This document shows positions 1 through 12,084 of a stretch of DNA of 64,000 nt, one piece after another. This stretch comes from Plasmodium coatneyi. Taxonomy: Eukaryota; Apicomplexa; Aconoidasida; Haemosporida; Plasmodiidae. Every line of letters starts with the position of its first letter. The first letter of the stretch is position 1. The translations under genes were made by a program, and so were the position numbers. The DNA is taken from NCBI RefSeq assembly GCF_001680005.1, contig NC_033563.1, positions 620,001-684,000 on the forward strand. Direction: 5' to 3'. Under the pieces are notes generated by a model that saw nothing but the letters and a program-made list of their open reading frames with translations, was not told the DNA's origin and searched no databases.

Positions 1-124
1 ATTAAAATAATACATTTATATATAGTTCACCCTGCATTAAATATTCATTCATATAATGAAATAATATAGTCCCCTATGGCGATATACATTTATTCTACAT
101 ATAGTTCACATTATACTGTCATAC

Positions 125-226
125 CTCCCCTGATCCCTGGCTCTGCCCTTTATGTCCATTTGCCACTAACCACGCTTGTTTCAACTGATCGAATTTCTCA
201 TCTGGTTCCATTTTTACATTACCCAT
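125..226 (-). CDS. SICAvar: SICAvar first exon (gene S0, continues beyond the left edge)
   Basis: Reading leftward, ATG at 226-224 opens 34 codons beginning MGNVKMEPDEKFDQLKQAW and ending before GTATGACAG, a plausible phase-0 donor. It has no signal peptide. The layout (a short charged exon with one Trp in the middle, phase 0, then an intron) matches the first exons inferred for the three complete SICAvar genes in the window, at 7429, 18190 and 51150. The region behind it (about 960-1795) is an inverted copy of the region in front of S1, which independently supports a SICAvar start here. The other exons lie left of position 1, so neither the identity nor the integrity of the gene can be confirmed. 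SICAvar proteins are displayed on the infected red cell and undergo antigenic variation. Confidence 0.6.
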
Positions 227-959
227 TTTCCTTGAGCTACTTATCAAATAAGAATAGTGTTTTATCAAGTATTATGTGTACAATGTACATTTTTCCCTTC
301 AACCCATCAATATTATGTTGTCATTCTATAACTAACTCTCCTAATAGTGTGAAATTTTTCATTAATTCATTTTTTTTCAGTCCTTTTTTTCCTTCACTCC
401 TTTTTTTTTTTTTAGAAGCATTCTATGTATATTCGTTCATGTTATTCAGCACATTATTCCGTTCCTTCTTCTTCCTTCTTATGCAACTTATTCGTTTCTT
501 CCTCTTTTTTTTTTATTTTGTTTTATATACAACTTTTACACTGAAGCTTAACACCAATGTTCTTCCCCCATGAGGTAATGTTCTTTTATATGCGTTCGTT
601 TCAAATTAGTGTAAGTTGTTCAACAAAAAAAGAAAAATTCTGCGCATGCAGCCTTCCTTATTCTCCCGTTTTCCTGTACACCAATTTCCTTCTGAAAAAA
701 AGAAAAAGAAAAAAGAAGAGAGAGAGAGGAATTACCCACCTTCCTACTTTTCCCACTTTTTTTTTTTTTTTTCCTCGTTCTCTTCTAAAAAAAAAGAAAA
801 GAGGAAGGAATTATCCACCTTCCCTCCTTTTATTTCTTTTTTTTCTTAATTTTCTATTTTTTATTCTTTAGTTTTTACTCTTTTCCTTTTATCTTCTTTT
901 CTTTTTCCTTATTTTTTTCCTTCTTTCAATTCTTTCTTTTTTCAAATTTTTTTCCTCAA
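227..959 (-). promoter_or_regulatory. Upstream region of leftward SICAvar gene S0
   Basis: No convincing gene. The stretch is T- and TTCC-rich on the plus strand. It holds an A-rich run followed by TTCTGCGCATGC near 639-650. The same A-run plus TGCGCATGC arrangement occurs upstream of S2 (about 18518-18550) and S3 (about 51320-51352), so it is probably a conserved SICAvar 5' element. Open frames here are low-complexity Phe/Lys runs. Confidence 0.4.
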
Positions 960-1795
960 AGAAAAAATTTGCATGCAATCTTCCTCCCTTATACCCTGCC
1001 TATACACTACATTCTTCTAAGAGAAGAAAAAGAAGGAATTACCTATCTCTTCCTTTTTTTTTTTTTTTTTTTTTGTAGGAAAAAAAGAAAAAAATATAAG
1101 AGCAAATAGAAAATGAAAAGGAGAAGGAGAGAAATAAATATATGACCGGCCTCCTGCAGAAGAAGGAAATGGAAGCAGAGGACAAAAGAACCATAGAAAC
1201 CGGGAATTACGGATATATACGCCTGTGTGCGAAATGAGTAAGGAAGTCATCCATGCTAAAATGCGTCTCTGTATATATAACAGGATTTCTTTCCCTGACA
1301 TATTCAAACACACCCCCTCTCACCCCTCTCAGATATTCACCCTCACATAGAAAATGTATATATATATTAGATTAGTTGAGCATTCTCCTGCACTCCTTCC
1401 CCTCCCTTCCAGTGTATAGATTACATTTTTTACATATATGAATGTATTCCTTTTAATTTTTATTATTTTTTTTATTTTTCTTCTATAATTTAAATGAAGA
1501 GTTTGAACAAAGGGGTTCCGAATTTACTACTTATTCCTGTTGAGCTATATATACACTCCCGGTATATATTGCACCCCAATCTACTCTCTTCTTTTTTCAC
1601 TTTATTCCATACTATTTTTTTCCCTTTATATATACATTACACCCATTTGACCATTCCCTTTTCTGTGCTTGTTTACACATGAACGGATGTTTGTTTATTA
1701 GTATTTATTGAAGAGAAGGAGGGGAAAATTTATTGTGCTCGCACCGCAAAACACCCTCCTCTTCCTTCCTAGACCCACCTTTCACCTCTTTCCTT
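960..1795 (+). repeat. Left arm of a large inverted repeat (SICAvar upstream region)
   Basis: This segment reappears as its reverse complement at about 5645-6450. Matching landmarks are GCATGCAA near 971, the run around 1140-1320, the ATGAAGAGTTTGAACAAAGG region near 1494, and the AAATTTATTGTGCTCGCACC region near 1728. Both arms lie upstream of a SICAvar first exon and point outward. An open frame of about 95 codons is kept in both arms (1313-1017 minus, 6082-6375 plus). Its amino-acid changes look unconstrained, so I read it as conserved DNA and not as a gene. Confidence 0.75.
970..977. promoter_or_regulatory. TGCATGCA palindrome upstream of SICAvar S0
   Basis: The 8-base palindrome TGCATGCA lies about 745 bp before the S0 start codon. 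In P. falciparum, TGCATGCA is the site of an ApiAP2 regulator tied to exported and clonally variant genes. Its role here is inference. A matching copy lies at 6437-6444 upstream of S1. Confidence 0.4.
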
Positions 1796-3010
1796 CCTTA
1801 GATTCTCCTTCCTTAGACCCACCTTTCCCCTCTTTCCTTCCTTAGATTCTCCTTCCTTAGATTCTCCTTCCTTAGACCCACCTTTCCCCTCTTTCCTTCC
1901 TTAGATCCTCCTTCCCTAGACATTCTTTAGACCACCTTCCTTCCTCCTTAGACCCTCCTTTACTTTCTTTCCTCCTTACACCCTCCTTTACTTTCTTTCC
2001 TCCTTACACCCTCCTTTCCTTCCTTCCTTAGACCCTTCCTTCAACGAACCACCTAACAACCTTCCTTCCACCAAGCACCTAACACAACCTTCCTCCCTTC
2101 CACCTATCGCCACCCTAACAAATTTCCTTCCTTCCACCCCTAACTCATCATTCTAACAACCTTCGTTCCACCTACCAACCCTGAGAATATTCCATTCTTC
2201 CACCCTTAACAACCTTCCTTCCACCCTACCACCCACATAACAACCTTTCTTCCACCCTACCACCCATATCAACCTTCCTTCCATCTTCCACCTAGCAACC
2301 CACCTACCACCCCTAACAACCCACATAACAACCTTCCTTCCACCCTACCACCCACATAACAACCTTTCTTCCACCCTACCACCCATATCAACCTTCCTTC
2401 CATCTTCCACCTAGCAACCGATCTACCACCCCTAACACAACCTTCCTTCCCTTAGGAAGTATCTTCCTTCCACCCCTAACAACATTCCTTCCTTTCTTCC
2501 CCCTTAGACCATCCTTTCCTTCCTTAGAGCCCTTCCTTTCCTTCCCTCCTTAGACCCTTCCTTTCTTTCCTTCCTTCCTTAGACCCTCCTTTCCTTCCCC
2601 CCTCCTTCTCCTTAGACCCTTCCCATTCCTTCCTCCTCCTTAGACCGTTCCTTTCTTTCCCTCCCTCCTTAGACCCTTCCTTTCCTTCCTTCGATCTCCT
2701 TAGACCTTCCTTTCCTTCCTTAAACCCTTCTTTCGATCCTCCGTACACATCCTTCCTCCTCATTAGACCACCAACTTCCTTCCATAGACCTGCTTCCTTC
2801 TTTCCTTCCCTCCTTAGACCGTTCCTTTCTTTCCCTCCTTCCTTAGACCCTTCTTTCCTTCCCTCCCTCCTTAGACCCTTTCTTCCTTAGATACTCCTCC
2901 CTTAGACCATTCCTTTCCTTTCCTCCTCCCTTAGACCCCTCCTTCCGTTTCTTCTTTCCATCATTTTTTCTTTCCTCATTCTTTCTTTCCTTCTTCCCTC
3001 CTCAGTGCAT
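1796..3010. repeat. Pyrimidine-rich CCTTCC / CCTTAGACC / CCTAACAACC tract
   Basis: Degenerate tandem units such as CCTTCCTTAGACCCTCC run for over a kilobase. In the middle (about 2040-2460) they switch to CACCTAACAACCTTCCTTCCACC, which looks like decayed telomere-type sequence. Frames through it are repeat translations. I see no gene. Confidence 0.8.
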
Positions 3011-3938
3011 GTGCACATACACGGAACATAGTAAACTGTGTATACATTACATTACTTCCTTCCTCCCTTCATTTATTTTTTTTATGATCACCATTATATA
3101 TTACAATAAATAGCTGTATAAATGATGGTGTGATGAATGATAATGAGCATGGTAATATGTATATATGTAATCATCCATATGTATGAGCTAAAAATAAGAA
3201 TACCCCTCCTAAAATACTAATAACGCTGTATGACCGTAACACTTTGTGCTCTAAGTGTTAATGCCCTACAGCTGAAGGAAGAACATTCCATGGCCCCCTT
3301 AAAAAAATATATATACAGGTAAAAGTATAAGCACAAAATTCTTTTCTATTCCTTCCCCTTCCCTTTTAAACACCATTATATACAGAATTCGTAGGGGTGA
3401 AAATTTTTTTGAGCGTGTATATATATATAAGTGCAGAACTTAAAATGTAGGTAGTTTACACTTATGACATCGTTAGAAGGAAGGAGGGTGCGACATACTA
3501 CTGGAGAGTGTGGGTCACTCTCTTTGTGGAACGTTGACTACACTTTATTTAACTTAATAATTTTTTGAAATAACATAATGTGCAATGAAATCGATTTTTT
3601 TTAATTATTACAAATTATTATCATAACACCTTCCACATATGTATTATTATTATTATTTACATGCCAATAACAATTTCTAATTTTAATTTTAAAATTTAAA
3701 GAAATAAAAAAGTTTACATAGAAAGTTGCACTATCACACCTACACAAACACATCTATAGTGAAAAAGAAGCTGCAGATGTATACATCTCGCACGCGTACA
3801 ACTTAATTGAATTGACATTATGTGTTCGCAGAAAAGAATAATCACATAATCAATAGATATAAATAAAAAAAAAGTAAATATCGCCACTTCAAACCTTTTT
3901 CATATTTAAAAAAAAAAAAAAGAAGCAAAAGCAAAAAT
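3011..3938 (+). promoter_or_regulatory. Upstream region of F1
   Basis: AT-rich and without a supported gene. About 3475-3660 (AGAAGGAAGGAGGGTGCGACATA, then TAATTTTTTGAAATAACATAATGTG) resembles about 31558-31760 upstream of F3 (AGAAGGAAAGTGCGATACATA, then TAATTTTTGAAAAAACATAAT). This suggests a shared promoter for the family. Confidence 0.4.
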
Positions 3939-5056
3939 ATGGCACCTTTAACCTTTGCGAAGCTACTCATACTTACCAGTACCTTATTCTTGTGGGCGCC
4001 ATATCCCAACTACGTAAGATAGAAGCTTCTGTTACACACCTATATAAAAAAATATATTTGGCGCACATATTTAATATAATTAGCTCTTATCTTTTTATTA
4101 AGAATACAAAGGGAAGAGAGAAAAAAAAAATTTTTTTCCCTTCCTTCCACCCTACCACGCCTAACACCTCTTCCTTACCCCCTTTTTTTTTTTAGGTGAA
4201 TGCAATAAGCACATCATCCAAGGGTGTCGATATTAAGAAGAGGAGTACCACCTTTGGCACCACCACCTTTGGTGGAGGTGTAAAAACACAATTAAAACAA
4301 GAAAGTGGTGTTAAAACACTAAAAACCAAGTGGAGTGATGATGGTACATCAAACAACAACAACGATGACAACGTCCTTTTACAGAAGGAAAGAATAAGCG
4401 GCCCCTTTAATCAGAACGATAAAAAATTATATCACCGATTCCATGCAGCAAGAATTGGTAACAATGGTAACAATGGACGCCCCAAAATGGATAATGATGG
4501 TGCTTCCTATCACCCCTTTTGTAAGAACCGTCGCCGTTACGATGCAATAGACCGCTCTTTGGACAACAGTTCCAGTTCCTTATGTAGCAGTAGCAACAGC
4601 AACAACAGAAACAGCAGGAGCAGCCGTTGTTCCTCCATGGACAGTTCCATGGATAGTCTCTTCGAGGAGCGAAGTGATGTCTATCATTATGATGATTATT
4701 CAACAACACCATATAGAAGAAACAAAGTTCAACATGAAGCAAGAATAGGGGTATTTCGACCATGGGAATTTCAACCCATTAACATTCGACCTAGAGGATT
4801 TTTTAATAAACTGTTGTATGCTATAGAAAGAAAATTATGGACAAGAAAGGGGGGAGCATTGCTGTCACCGTTCTTGTCATCACCTCTCGTATTGACCCTT
4901 TCCATTTTATATGTATTAGCTCTGTTTTGTATAGGTGTGATTGTGGTCCTTTCTATAGGCAGTCCACCACCACCTCATGCATGGATGGCAAGTGGTTTTG
5001 CCATTGTTGCTTTTATGGTATCTATTCTTTTGCCTCTACGTTTAGGTACAAAATAA
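3939..5056 (+). CDS. F1: two-exon, two-membrane-span protein of unknown function
   Basis: Two exons are inferred: 3939-4013 (25 codons) and 4196-5056 (286 codons plus stop), joined in phase 0 at AC|GTAAGA and TTTAG|GTGAAT. Exon 1 is a hydrophobic leader, MAPLTFAKLLILTSTLFLW, followed by APYPNY, and could act as a signal sequence. Exon 2 has a polar N-, S- and R-rich region (Ser/Asn runs around residues 125-155). Two hydrophobic segments follow near the C terminus (LVLTLSILYVLALFCIGVIV and MASGFAIVAFMVSILLPL), then a short basic end. F2 to F5 share this plan: leader exon ending in Trp plus a YP-type motif, an intron of roughly 180-690 bp, V-[NS]-A opening exon 2 in most, and two C-terminal spans. 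The intron ends in a CCTAACACC tract. I do not recognise the family and saw no canonical RxLx[EDQ] export motif. A membrane protein exported to the host cell is a guess from its SICAvar neighbourhood. Confidence 0.72.
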
Positions 5057-5144
5057 ACCGCACCAAAGCGTACCAGCAACCGTACCAAAACGTAACGAAT
5101 CATACCGAACCGTTACAAATCGTTGTTTTGGGGAAGAAAGGATC

Positions 5145-5645
5145 ATTGTTAGGGGTGGTTTGTTAGGTGGATTGTTAGGTGGGTTGTTAGGTGGTTGGTG
5201 GAAGGAAAGTTGTGTTAGGGGTAGTAGAATGGAAGGTTGTTAGGGGTGTTAGGAGGTAGGTGGGTTGTTAGGAGTGGAAGGAAGGAACATGGTTAGGGGT
5301 GGAAGGAAGGAAGATGGTTAGGGTGATGGAAGGAAGGAAGATGGTTAGGGTGATGGAAGGAAGGTTGTTAGGGTGGTGGTAGGTGGATGGAAGGTTGTGT
5401 TAGGGGTGGTTGGAAGGAAGGGGTCTTACGTGTAGAAGGAATATCTAGGGAAAGAAAGATAGGAAGGAAAGAAGGAATAAGGAAAGGAAGGAAAGAAGGA
5501 ATAAGGAAAGAAAGGAAAGAAGGATTTAAGGAGGCAGGAAGGAAAATTGGGTCTAAGGATGGAAGGAAAGGAAACGATATCTAAGGAGGAAGGGAATGGG
5601 GGTCTAAGGAAGGAGGATCAAAGGAAGGAAAGAGTTGAAAGGTGG
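5145..5645. repeat. Degenerate telomere-like GGTTGTTAGG / GGAAGGAAGG tract
   Basis: Repeated GTTAGGTGGGTTGTTAGGTGG passes into GTTAGGGGTGGAAGGAAGG and then into pure GGAAGG-type purine sequence. The strand is opposite to the 1796-3010 tract, so the inverted organisation extends beyond the clean arms. There is no gene. Confidence 0.75.
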
Positions 5646-6450
5646 GTCTAGGAAGGAAGAGGAGAGTGGTTTGCGGTGTGCGCACGATAAATTCCTCCTC
5701 CAATGTACTGATAAACTTCCGTTCACATTTAAAAACGCAAACAGAAAAGGGGAATGGTCCAATGGCAGTATTGTGTAATGAAGGGGGGGAATTTTGATTA
5801 AAGAATAATATAAAAAGAAGAGTGGATAGGAGTGTAGTATATACAAGAATATATGCATAAGTTAGGAAAGGGGAATGAGTAGTCAATTCAGAACCCTTTG
5901 TTCAAACACTTTGTTTAAAAATCTTCATTTAAAAAAAGAAATTAAAAAAAAAATAAACAATGACGTAACATTCATATATGTAAAGTATAATCTGTACACT
6001 GGAAAACGGAATGAGGGGGAGTGAAGGAGAATGCTGAACTAACCTAATATATATATACATTTTCTATGTGAGGGTGAATATGTGAGAGGGGGTGAGAGGG
6101 GGGGGGGTTTGAATATGTCAGGGAAAGAAATCCTGTTATATATACAGAGACACATTTTAGCATGGATGACTTCCTTACTCATTCTACACACAGGCGTATA
6201 TATTAGTAATTCCCGGTTTCTATGGTTCTTTTGTCCTCTGCTTCCATTTTCTTCTTCTGCAGGAGCTCGGTCATATATTTATTTCTCTCCTTCTCCTTTT
6301 CATTTTCTATTTGCTCTTATATTTTTATCCCTTTTTTCCTACAAAAAAAAAAAAAAAAAAGGAAGAGATAGGTAATTCCTCCTTTTTCTTCTCTTGGAAG
6401 AATGTAGTGTACAGGGAGGGTATAAGGGAGGAAGGTTGCATGCAAATTTT
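5645..6450 (-). repeat. Right arm of the large inverted repeat (upstream of S1)
   Basis: Reverse-complement partner of 960-1795, lying about 1.0 kb before the S1 start. It contains the counterpart frame at 6082-6375 and a G-run at about 6101-6110. Confidence 0.75.
6437..6444. promoter_or_regulatory. TGCATGCA palindrome upstream of SICAvar S1
   Basis: Same 8-mer as at 970-977, about 985 bp before the S1 start codon and inside the conserved inverted-repeat arm. A regulatory role is inferred from analogy with P. falciparum. Confidence 0.4.
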
Positions 6451-6579
6451 TTCTTTGAGGGAAAAAATTTGAAAAAAGAAAGCATTGAAAGAAGGAAAAA
6501 AATAAGGAAAAAGAGAAAGTGAAAAAAGGAAAAAGAAAAGAAGATAAAAGGAAAAGAGTAAAAACTAAAGAATAGAAAA

Positions 6580-7428
6580 TAGAAAATTAAAAAAAAAAAA
6601 AAAGGAAGGGATGGTGAATAATTCCTCCCTCTTTTTTTGTAAAGGAAAGAAAAAAAAAAAGAAGAAAGAAGAAAAAATGAAGAAATGGAAAATTAGAATG
6701 CAAATGAAAAAAGAAGGAAGTTAGGTGCGTAATTTCCCATTCCTTCCCTCCTTCCTCTTCTTCTTTAGAAGAATGTAATGTATAAGAAAAAAAAGGAAAG
6801 TTATTTCTTTTGAGAAAAGGAAGAAGAAAATTTAGAAGAAGAAGGGAGGAAGGTGCGTAATTCCTTCCTCTTCTTCCTTCTTTTTTTGGAAGAATGCAGT
6901 GTATATAAGGAAGGAAAGGATTCTTTTTTTTTTTTTTTTTTTTTTTCAGAGAAGGAATAAAAAGAGAAAAAAAAAAAAAAAAAAAAAGACGAAAGAAAAG
7001 AAAGAAAAAACAAAAGAAAAAAAAGAAAAAAGAAAAAAAAAAAGAAAAAAAAAAGAAAGAAGGAAAAAAGAAAAGAAGGGAAAAAAGGAAAGAAAGAAGA
7101 TGAGTAATTCCTTCCCTTCTTCCTTCTCTTTTCTTTAGAGGAGGAAATCCATTGTATAACGAAGGAAGGCATTGTATAGTGAAGGGAAGGAAGAAATAAT
7201 CGAAGAGTGAAAAGAAGGAGGAATAAATTAAAAAGTAGAATTAAGGAAAAAAAGGGAAAAAAGATTGTAAAGGAGTTCGGAAGAGTGTAAGGAAGTAGAA
7301 ATAAAATTAAAGAAAATGATAGAAGTATAAGAAGCATAGTGAAGGAATTTATGGATAAGACTCCATAATGGAAATGGTCACTTGAATTTTCTTTAAAGGA
7401 AATATCAATTAATAATATCAGAGGCACC
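6580..7428 (+). promoter_or_regulatory. Purine-rich leader region of S1
   Basis: A long GGAAG/GAAAA-rich stretch holding A-runs and one T-run (about 6921-6946). Interspersed TTCCTTCC blocks next to GGAAG...AATG create local inverted repeats. Frames are poly-Lys or poly-Phe artefacts. It is probably 5' untranslated or promoter DNA of S1. Confidence 0.45.
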
Positions 7429-10400
7429 ATGACAGATATTGTTAGGGAAATAATGAACAGGTGGTTTAAGGGTATAAGAGGGCACAGTCATATGAAGGAA
7501 ATTGTTGATGTAGGCAAATATATATAGAAAAGGGAAAGATGGATATACAAGAATTTATATATGTAAAGGCACTTTTTACAGATGTTTATAATAAGATATA
7601 TACATGCACCATTAATTATTGCTTAAATGGTAGGCAAAAATATGGGATGACATGAAGACAATATTTACAAATCTTATGAAAACTCTTAAGGGTGAGCAAC
7701 CCGGAATAAGAGATCTATGCAAGGACGGAATGGATGCCGGGGAGAATGATATTGTTCAATGGGGCAGTGCAGAAAAGGAGTTATGCAAAGCTATGATGAA
7801 AGTTGTACTATACACTAATGGATTAACGCAAGATTTAGCAGTAAGGAAGAAAGTCGATGGCGAGGATATAGTGGACACGTACCTTCGGTGTGTTGTGGGG
7901 AATGCAGTATTAGTAGAATTATATGGAAGTCACTGCCTTTTTAAGAAGGTACTTCCACATGTGTCAGGAATGGTAGGGGGAACCGTGATGTTGTTGCACC
8001 AGAAGGAAATGACGGATGAAAAGTGTAGTGCATTTAATCGTCAAGATGCACGAATAGGGGGGAAATTAATTAGTCAAACAATAGCAAATTGGATAGAAAC
8101 AGGGGATTGGAAGAACGATAATAAAGTAGGGAAGTACACACATGTTATGAGTCAGGCGAGCAGTTGTAACGACAAAGGAGCAAGTAAGGCAGGCAGGAAG
8201 GAAACAGGAGGAGGAAAGGAAGAAAATGTGGAAGGGAAGGACATAGAGCAAAAAGTAAGCGAAATAAAGGAAATAATGGAAAAAGGTCAAACTCTATCAA
8301 AGGAAGGTGCAGACCAAGTAGTGAAGAAAATTGATCCTAATGATAGTGAGGATGACATGAAGAGGAAACTGGAAAGTGAAATTCAAGGGAAAGTACAGGA
8401 AGAGAAGAAAGCATCACCTGCTCCAGCAGTCAAACCAGGTCCCACAGCAGCAAAACCCATTGCTGCCAAACCACCGGAAGCACCAGCAGCAGTAAGACCT
8501 CCCGCTGCTGCAGTAACACAACCCCAACCGGTAACCGATCCATGCTCCTCCACCCAATCAAATCCAGAAAGGCTAGCAAGTGAAAAGAGAGGCACAGAAT
8601 TAAGAGCTGCATGGGAAAAAAAGAAGGAAGAGTGGACAAAGGGTGAACCATTAGACAAGGTAAGGAAGGTAAATCTGATGTCCAGTGTTATGATATTTTT
8701 CTAAAAGAAAGGAAAGAAAAGGCAAAAAAAAAAAAAAAGAATAACGCCGAACACATATGACTATATATTCAAAGGAGAAGAAAAAAGAATTAGGACCAAG
8801 CACGCACCCATATATACTAATAATATAATTTTAAAAATAAAAAAGATGAAGCAAAAAAAGAGAAGAATCAATTAAGAGAAAGGAATGAAAAAAAAAAAAA
8901 AAAAAAAAGAGTGAGGAGGGTTGAGCCTTTCAGGGTTTACGGTTCAGTGTTCAGGATTCAGGTTTTAGGGTATAGGTATTCGGATTTCGGGTTTGGGATT
9001 ATAGAAATTCGGATTTCAGATTTAGGGATAGGGGTTTATGGCCTGGTATTTTAAAAAATGAAGGGTTTGAAAAGGAAGAACTCCTAGCAGACAGATGGTT
9101 ACCTCCGATTAATTGTAGAGGGGCGTCTAAGGACCTTAGAGGAAGGAATCCTCGCTGACAGGGTACCCGGACACTCGGTGAACCGGACAAGGGGAGGAAG
9201 GAAACTGGACCAGGGGTCCAACTCGACAAGGGGGGAAGGAAACCGAACAGCGGAGACAACCGGAGAGGGGGGGGAAGGAAACAGGACAAGGAGGAGGATG
9301 TTTTGTTTCTGGGTCTCACTTTGTGATCCTGCGGAGTAGGGAGGATAGAAAGAAAAAGAGGAGAAGGAAGAAGGAAAAGCGAGAAATGAATGGAGGAAAG
9401 GAAAAATAAAGACAAAAGGATATAAGAAGTAAATGAAAGAAGAAATAAAAGAGCAGTAGAAGGAAGGGGAAAGTGAATAAATAAGAGGAAAAAGAAAAAA
9501 TAGAGAGAGAAATAGGGAAAAAAAAAATGTATAATTATCAATTATGGTGGCACTTATGAAGGAAGAAGAAAGGAACAAATCTATGAGTTCATATGTCTAT
9601 TTCTTTTTTCCTTTCTTTATTTTCAGGATAAAGTGAAAGAAAATGTAGGGAAGGAAGTGACGCAAATGTTAAGTCAATTGAAAGATTATATGGGAATGGA
9701 CGAAAAAAGAAATACAACGAGGATAGCGGACATATGTGGACATTTGAAACATAGTGGAAAAGGGCCGGGTGACACAAATCAATTAAAGAAAATATGCAAA
9801 TCTCTAGTAAATGTAGTCTACTGGATGGAAGGATGGGACAAGGGGAAAAATAGATGGAAGGTGGAAAGTGGGAAAGGGGAACCATGGGAATCATACTTAA
9901 AGTGTATAATGGGGAATAACGTTATATTGAGAATAGTTAGGGATAAATGTGATATAGAACCAATTATGGAAGTTATCGCTAATACCATGGAAGGAAAGGG
10001 GGAACATTTTCCAAATAGTGGAAAAACTAGAATGGAATGTGACTGGGTTAAGACGGATGATATAAAGAATGGAGGAGAATTAATTGGAGTAACCATGGAA
10101 GATTGGTTAGAAGGAGCGAAAAGTAGGAAGGGTGGTGTTACAGGTTTATTGGAGATAACGGAATGGATGAAATGTGGATCAGGGGAAGAAATGAGTGATG
10201 GTAAAAATGAAAAAAAAAATTGTAGGAGTGTTAGAATTATAGATCTAATGAATTGGGGAAGATCAAAGGAATTAGGAGACCTAGTCGACACCAAGCCTGC
10301 GCGAGGGTCACAGGACGACACTTCAGGTGGACCGAAAAGTTCAGTTTCGCCAGGTAAGAATAATTCCAATGTACATGTACAACAGGAAGAGGAAGATGAA

Positions 10401-12078
10401 CTTCCTACTGGTTCGGAAGGTTATGTACCCGGTCCTGCCGGTGGAAGTAGTCCCAGGAATGACACCGATGTTGTGGACCTAATTACATATGGTACAGGTA
10501 AAATAAGTGAAGTCACTTTTCAGAAGCCTACTGTTCAAGTGGAACCGCAAATCCCTCCTGGTTTTATCGAAGAAAACAAAGCTAAACCAGGGTCTAGGTC
10601 TGCTGAAACCACCCCTACAGTTATAGGAACACGCAAAGATCCAGGTAATAGGGGGGGGGGGGTGGAATAAATATTCCGGGGTAATATGCACTCTAGTATA
10701 TTAGGGTGCACTGACCACCTCAAGTCACAACACTCTCCTGATCATACTTCACATATATTTCCATTCCTTATTTTATCTATTTCTTAGATGTAAAAGCTGG
10801 CTCCGACGCACAAGCCCCTACAGAAACAAAGAATCACGATGGAACACAGGATGATGCAAGTAAAACGAAGGTAGTGCAGGAAGCCACTGCTACTATCACT
10901 ATTCCGGAGCCTTCCGTTAGTAATACAAAACAAGATGGTGCCAGTTCTCAAGGAGGTGGTGGTCCCCCATCTGCAGGTGTTCCTGCGGCTGTTCAACCCA
11001 ATACAGGTAGAGGTGCTTTAGGTGGTGCTCAAGGTTCAGGAGGAGGGGGACAAGGTGTACAGACAACTCCTTCATCAACATTACAAACAACACCACACAC
11101 AGCAGGAAAAGGGAAAGGTCATCTTCCAGTGGCGAAAAATGGACATAAGGCAATTCCACCTCTCCCTAGGAAGGCAAGGGAGGCAGGGAAGGAAGGGGTC
11201 GATTCCTTCCTTCCTTACCTTCCTTTAATTCCTGTGTCCCTTTCTGTCTCTGTCATAAGTTATCTCCTTTGGAAGGTAAGAAACAAGAAGTATAAAAAGA
11301 ATATAAAAAAGGAAAAAAAAAAAAAAGAAGGAAAAAAAAGGAAAAAGAAGGAATAAGAAGGAAAGAAAGAAAAGAATAAAGGAAAAAAAAGAAAAAAAGA
11401 GGAAGAAAAAAATAAAAAAAAAAAAAAAAAAAAAGGAACGCACACCTTCTAACATTTCCTTTTTTTACCTTAGATGCATACATTGCTCTTATATTATAAT
11501 GGCTATTATAATCATAATAATAGCATCTTACGCCCTAATAAAAACATTCCTTTTATTTTATTTATTTTTTTTTTCAGTATTTTGTCATACCTGGCAAAAG
11601 AAGACGTTCTAGAAGAGCACATAAAATACCTGATTCTCCCCCCTTGGAAGAACAACTCCTTGATCATGTGGACGACGAGGTAGATGGTCCACATGAATAT
11701 ACCTTAGTAAAGGAACGCAGACAACCAAGTTCTGCTCCAACAAAAACGAAGAGGTCAAAAAAGCAGGGCGTTCATCTCCCTGTTGGTAGCCGTGGTGTAC
11801 GTCGCCGCATGATTATTGATATTCATTTAGAAGTCTTAAACGAATGTCAAAAGGGGGACCTGCATTTGACAAAGGAAGACTTTTTTGAAATTTTGGTTAA
11901 AAAATTCATGGGTTCCCGGTTTAGGGAGGAAGACTTTGTTCCTAAGGGAGATGTTCCGAAGGAACAGGTTCCAAGTTCAGATTCCGCCTATAAGCAGGAA
12001 GACTTTCTTCCTAAGGAAGGTGCTCCTATAGAAAAGTTTCCTAAGGAACAGGTTCCATGTTCAGATTCCGGGTTTTAG
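7429..12078 (+). CDS. SICAvar: S1: SICAvar antigen, five exons, complete
   Basis: Exons: 7429-7509, 7634-8659, 9627-10644, 10788-11275 and 11578-12078. All junctions keep phase and give about 1037 residues. Exon 1 is short and charged (MTDIVREIMNRWFKGIRG). Exon 2 is the Cys-containing alpha-type ectodomain (KIWDDMK, KELCKAMMKVVLYTNG, YLRCVVGN) with an Ala/Pro tail before DPCSS. Exon 3 is the beta-type domain (KDYMGM, KKICKSLVNVVYWMEGW, YLKCIMGN, ECDWVK, MKCG). Exon 4 is Gly/Thr/Pro-rich and ends in the membrane span (SLSVSVISYLLWK). Exon 5 is the cytoplasmic SICA C-terminal domain (KRRRSRRAHK, LLDHVDDE, GPHEYTLVKER, IIDIHLEVLNECQ) ending in PSSDS-type repeats and GF*. An extra T at the last codons ends it slightly early compared with a GFRV ending. 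One alpha and one beta domain make it a short, type II-like SICAvar. SICA proteins are variant antigens on the infected erythrocyte surface. Confidence 0.93.
8925..9060 (+). repeat. Telomere-derived sequence in S1 intron 2
   Basis: About 130 bp of decayed GGGTTTA/GGTTCAG heptamers (CAGGGTTTACGGTTCAG, GGTTTTAGGGTATAGG, TTCGGGTTTGGGATT). It resembles the Plasmodium telomere unit GGGTT(T/C)A, placed inside a SICAvar intron. Confidence 0.6.
9061..9340. repeat. GC-rich minisatellite in S1 intron 2
   Basis: Imperfect units around GGACAAGGGGAGGAAGGAAAC recur three to four times between about 9165 and 9300. The base composition is far more GC-rich than the flanks. It lies wholly in the intron between the alpha and beta exons. 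Confidence 0.6.
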
Positions 12079-12084
12079 GGTGTA

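Noticed and set aside
76..573. 165-codon plus-strand frame at the left edge
   Set aside because: It overlaps, on the other strand, the better-supported SICAvar first exon and is Phe/Ser low complexity.
1017..6375. Conserved frame of about 95 codons in both inverted-repeat arms (contains NMSGKEILLYIQR)
   Set aside because: Several amino-acid changes between arms, a poly-Lys end and no splice partner; duplication of non-coding promoter DNA explains it.
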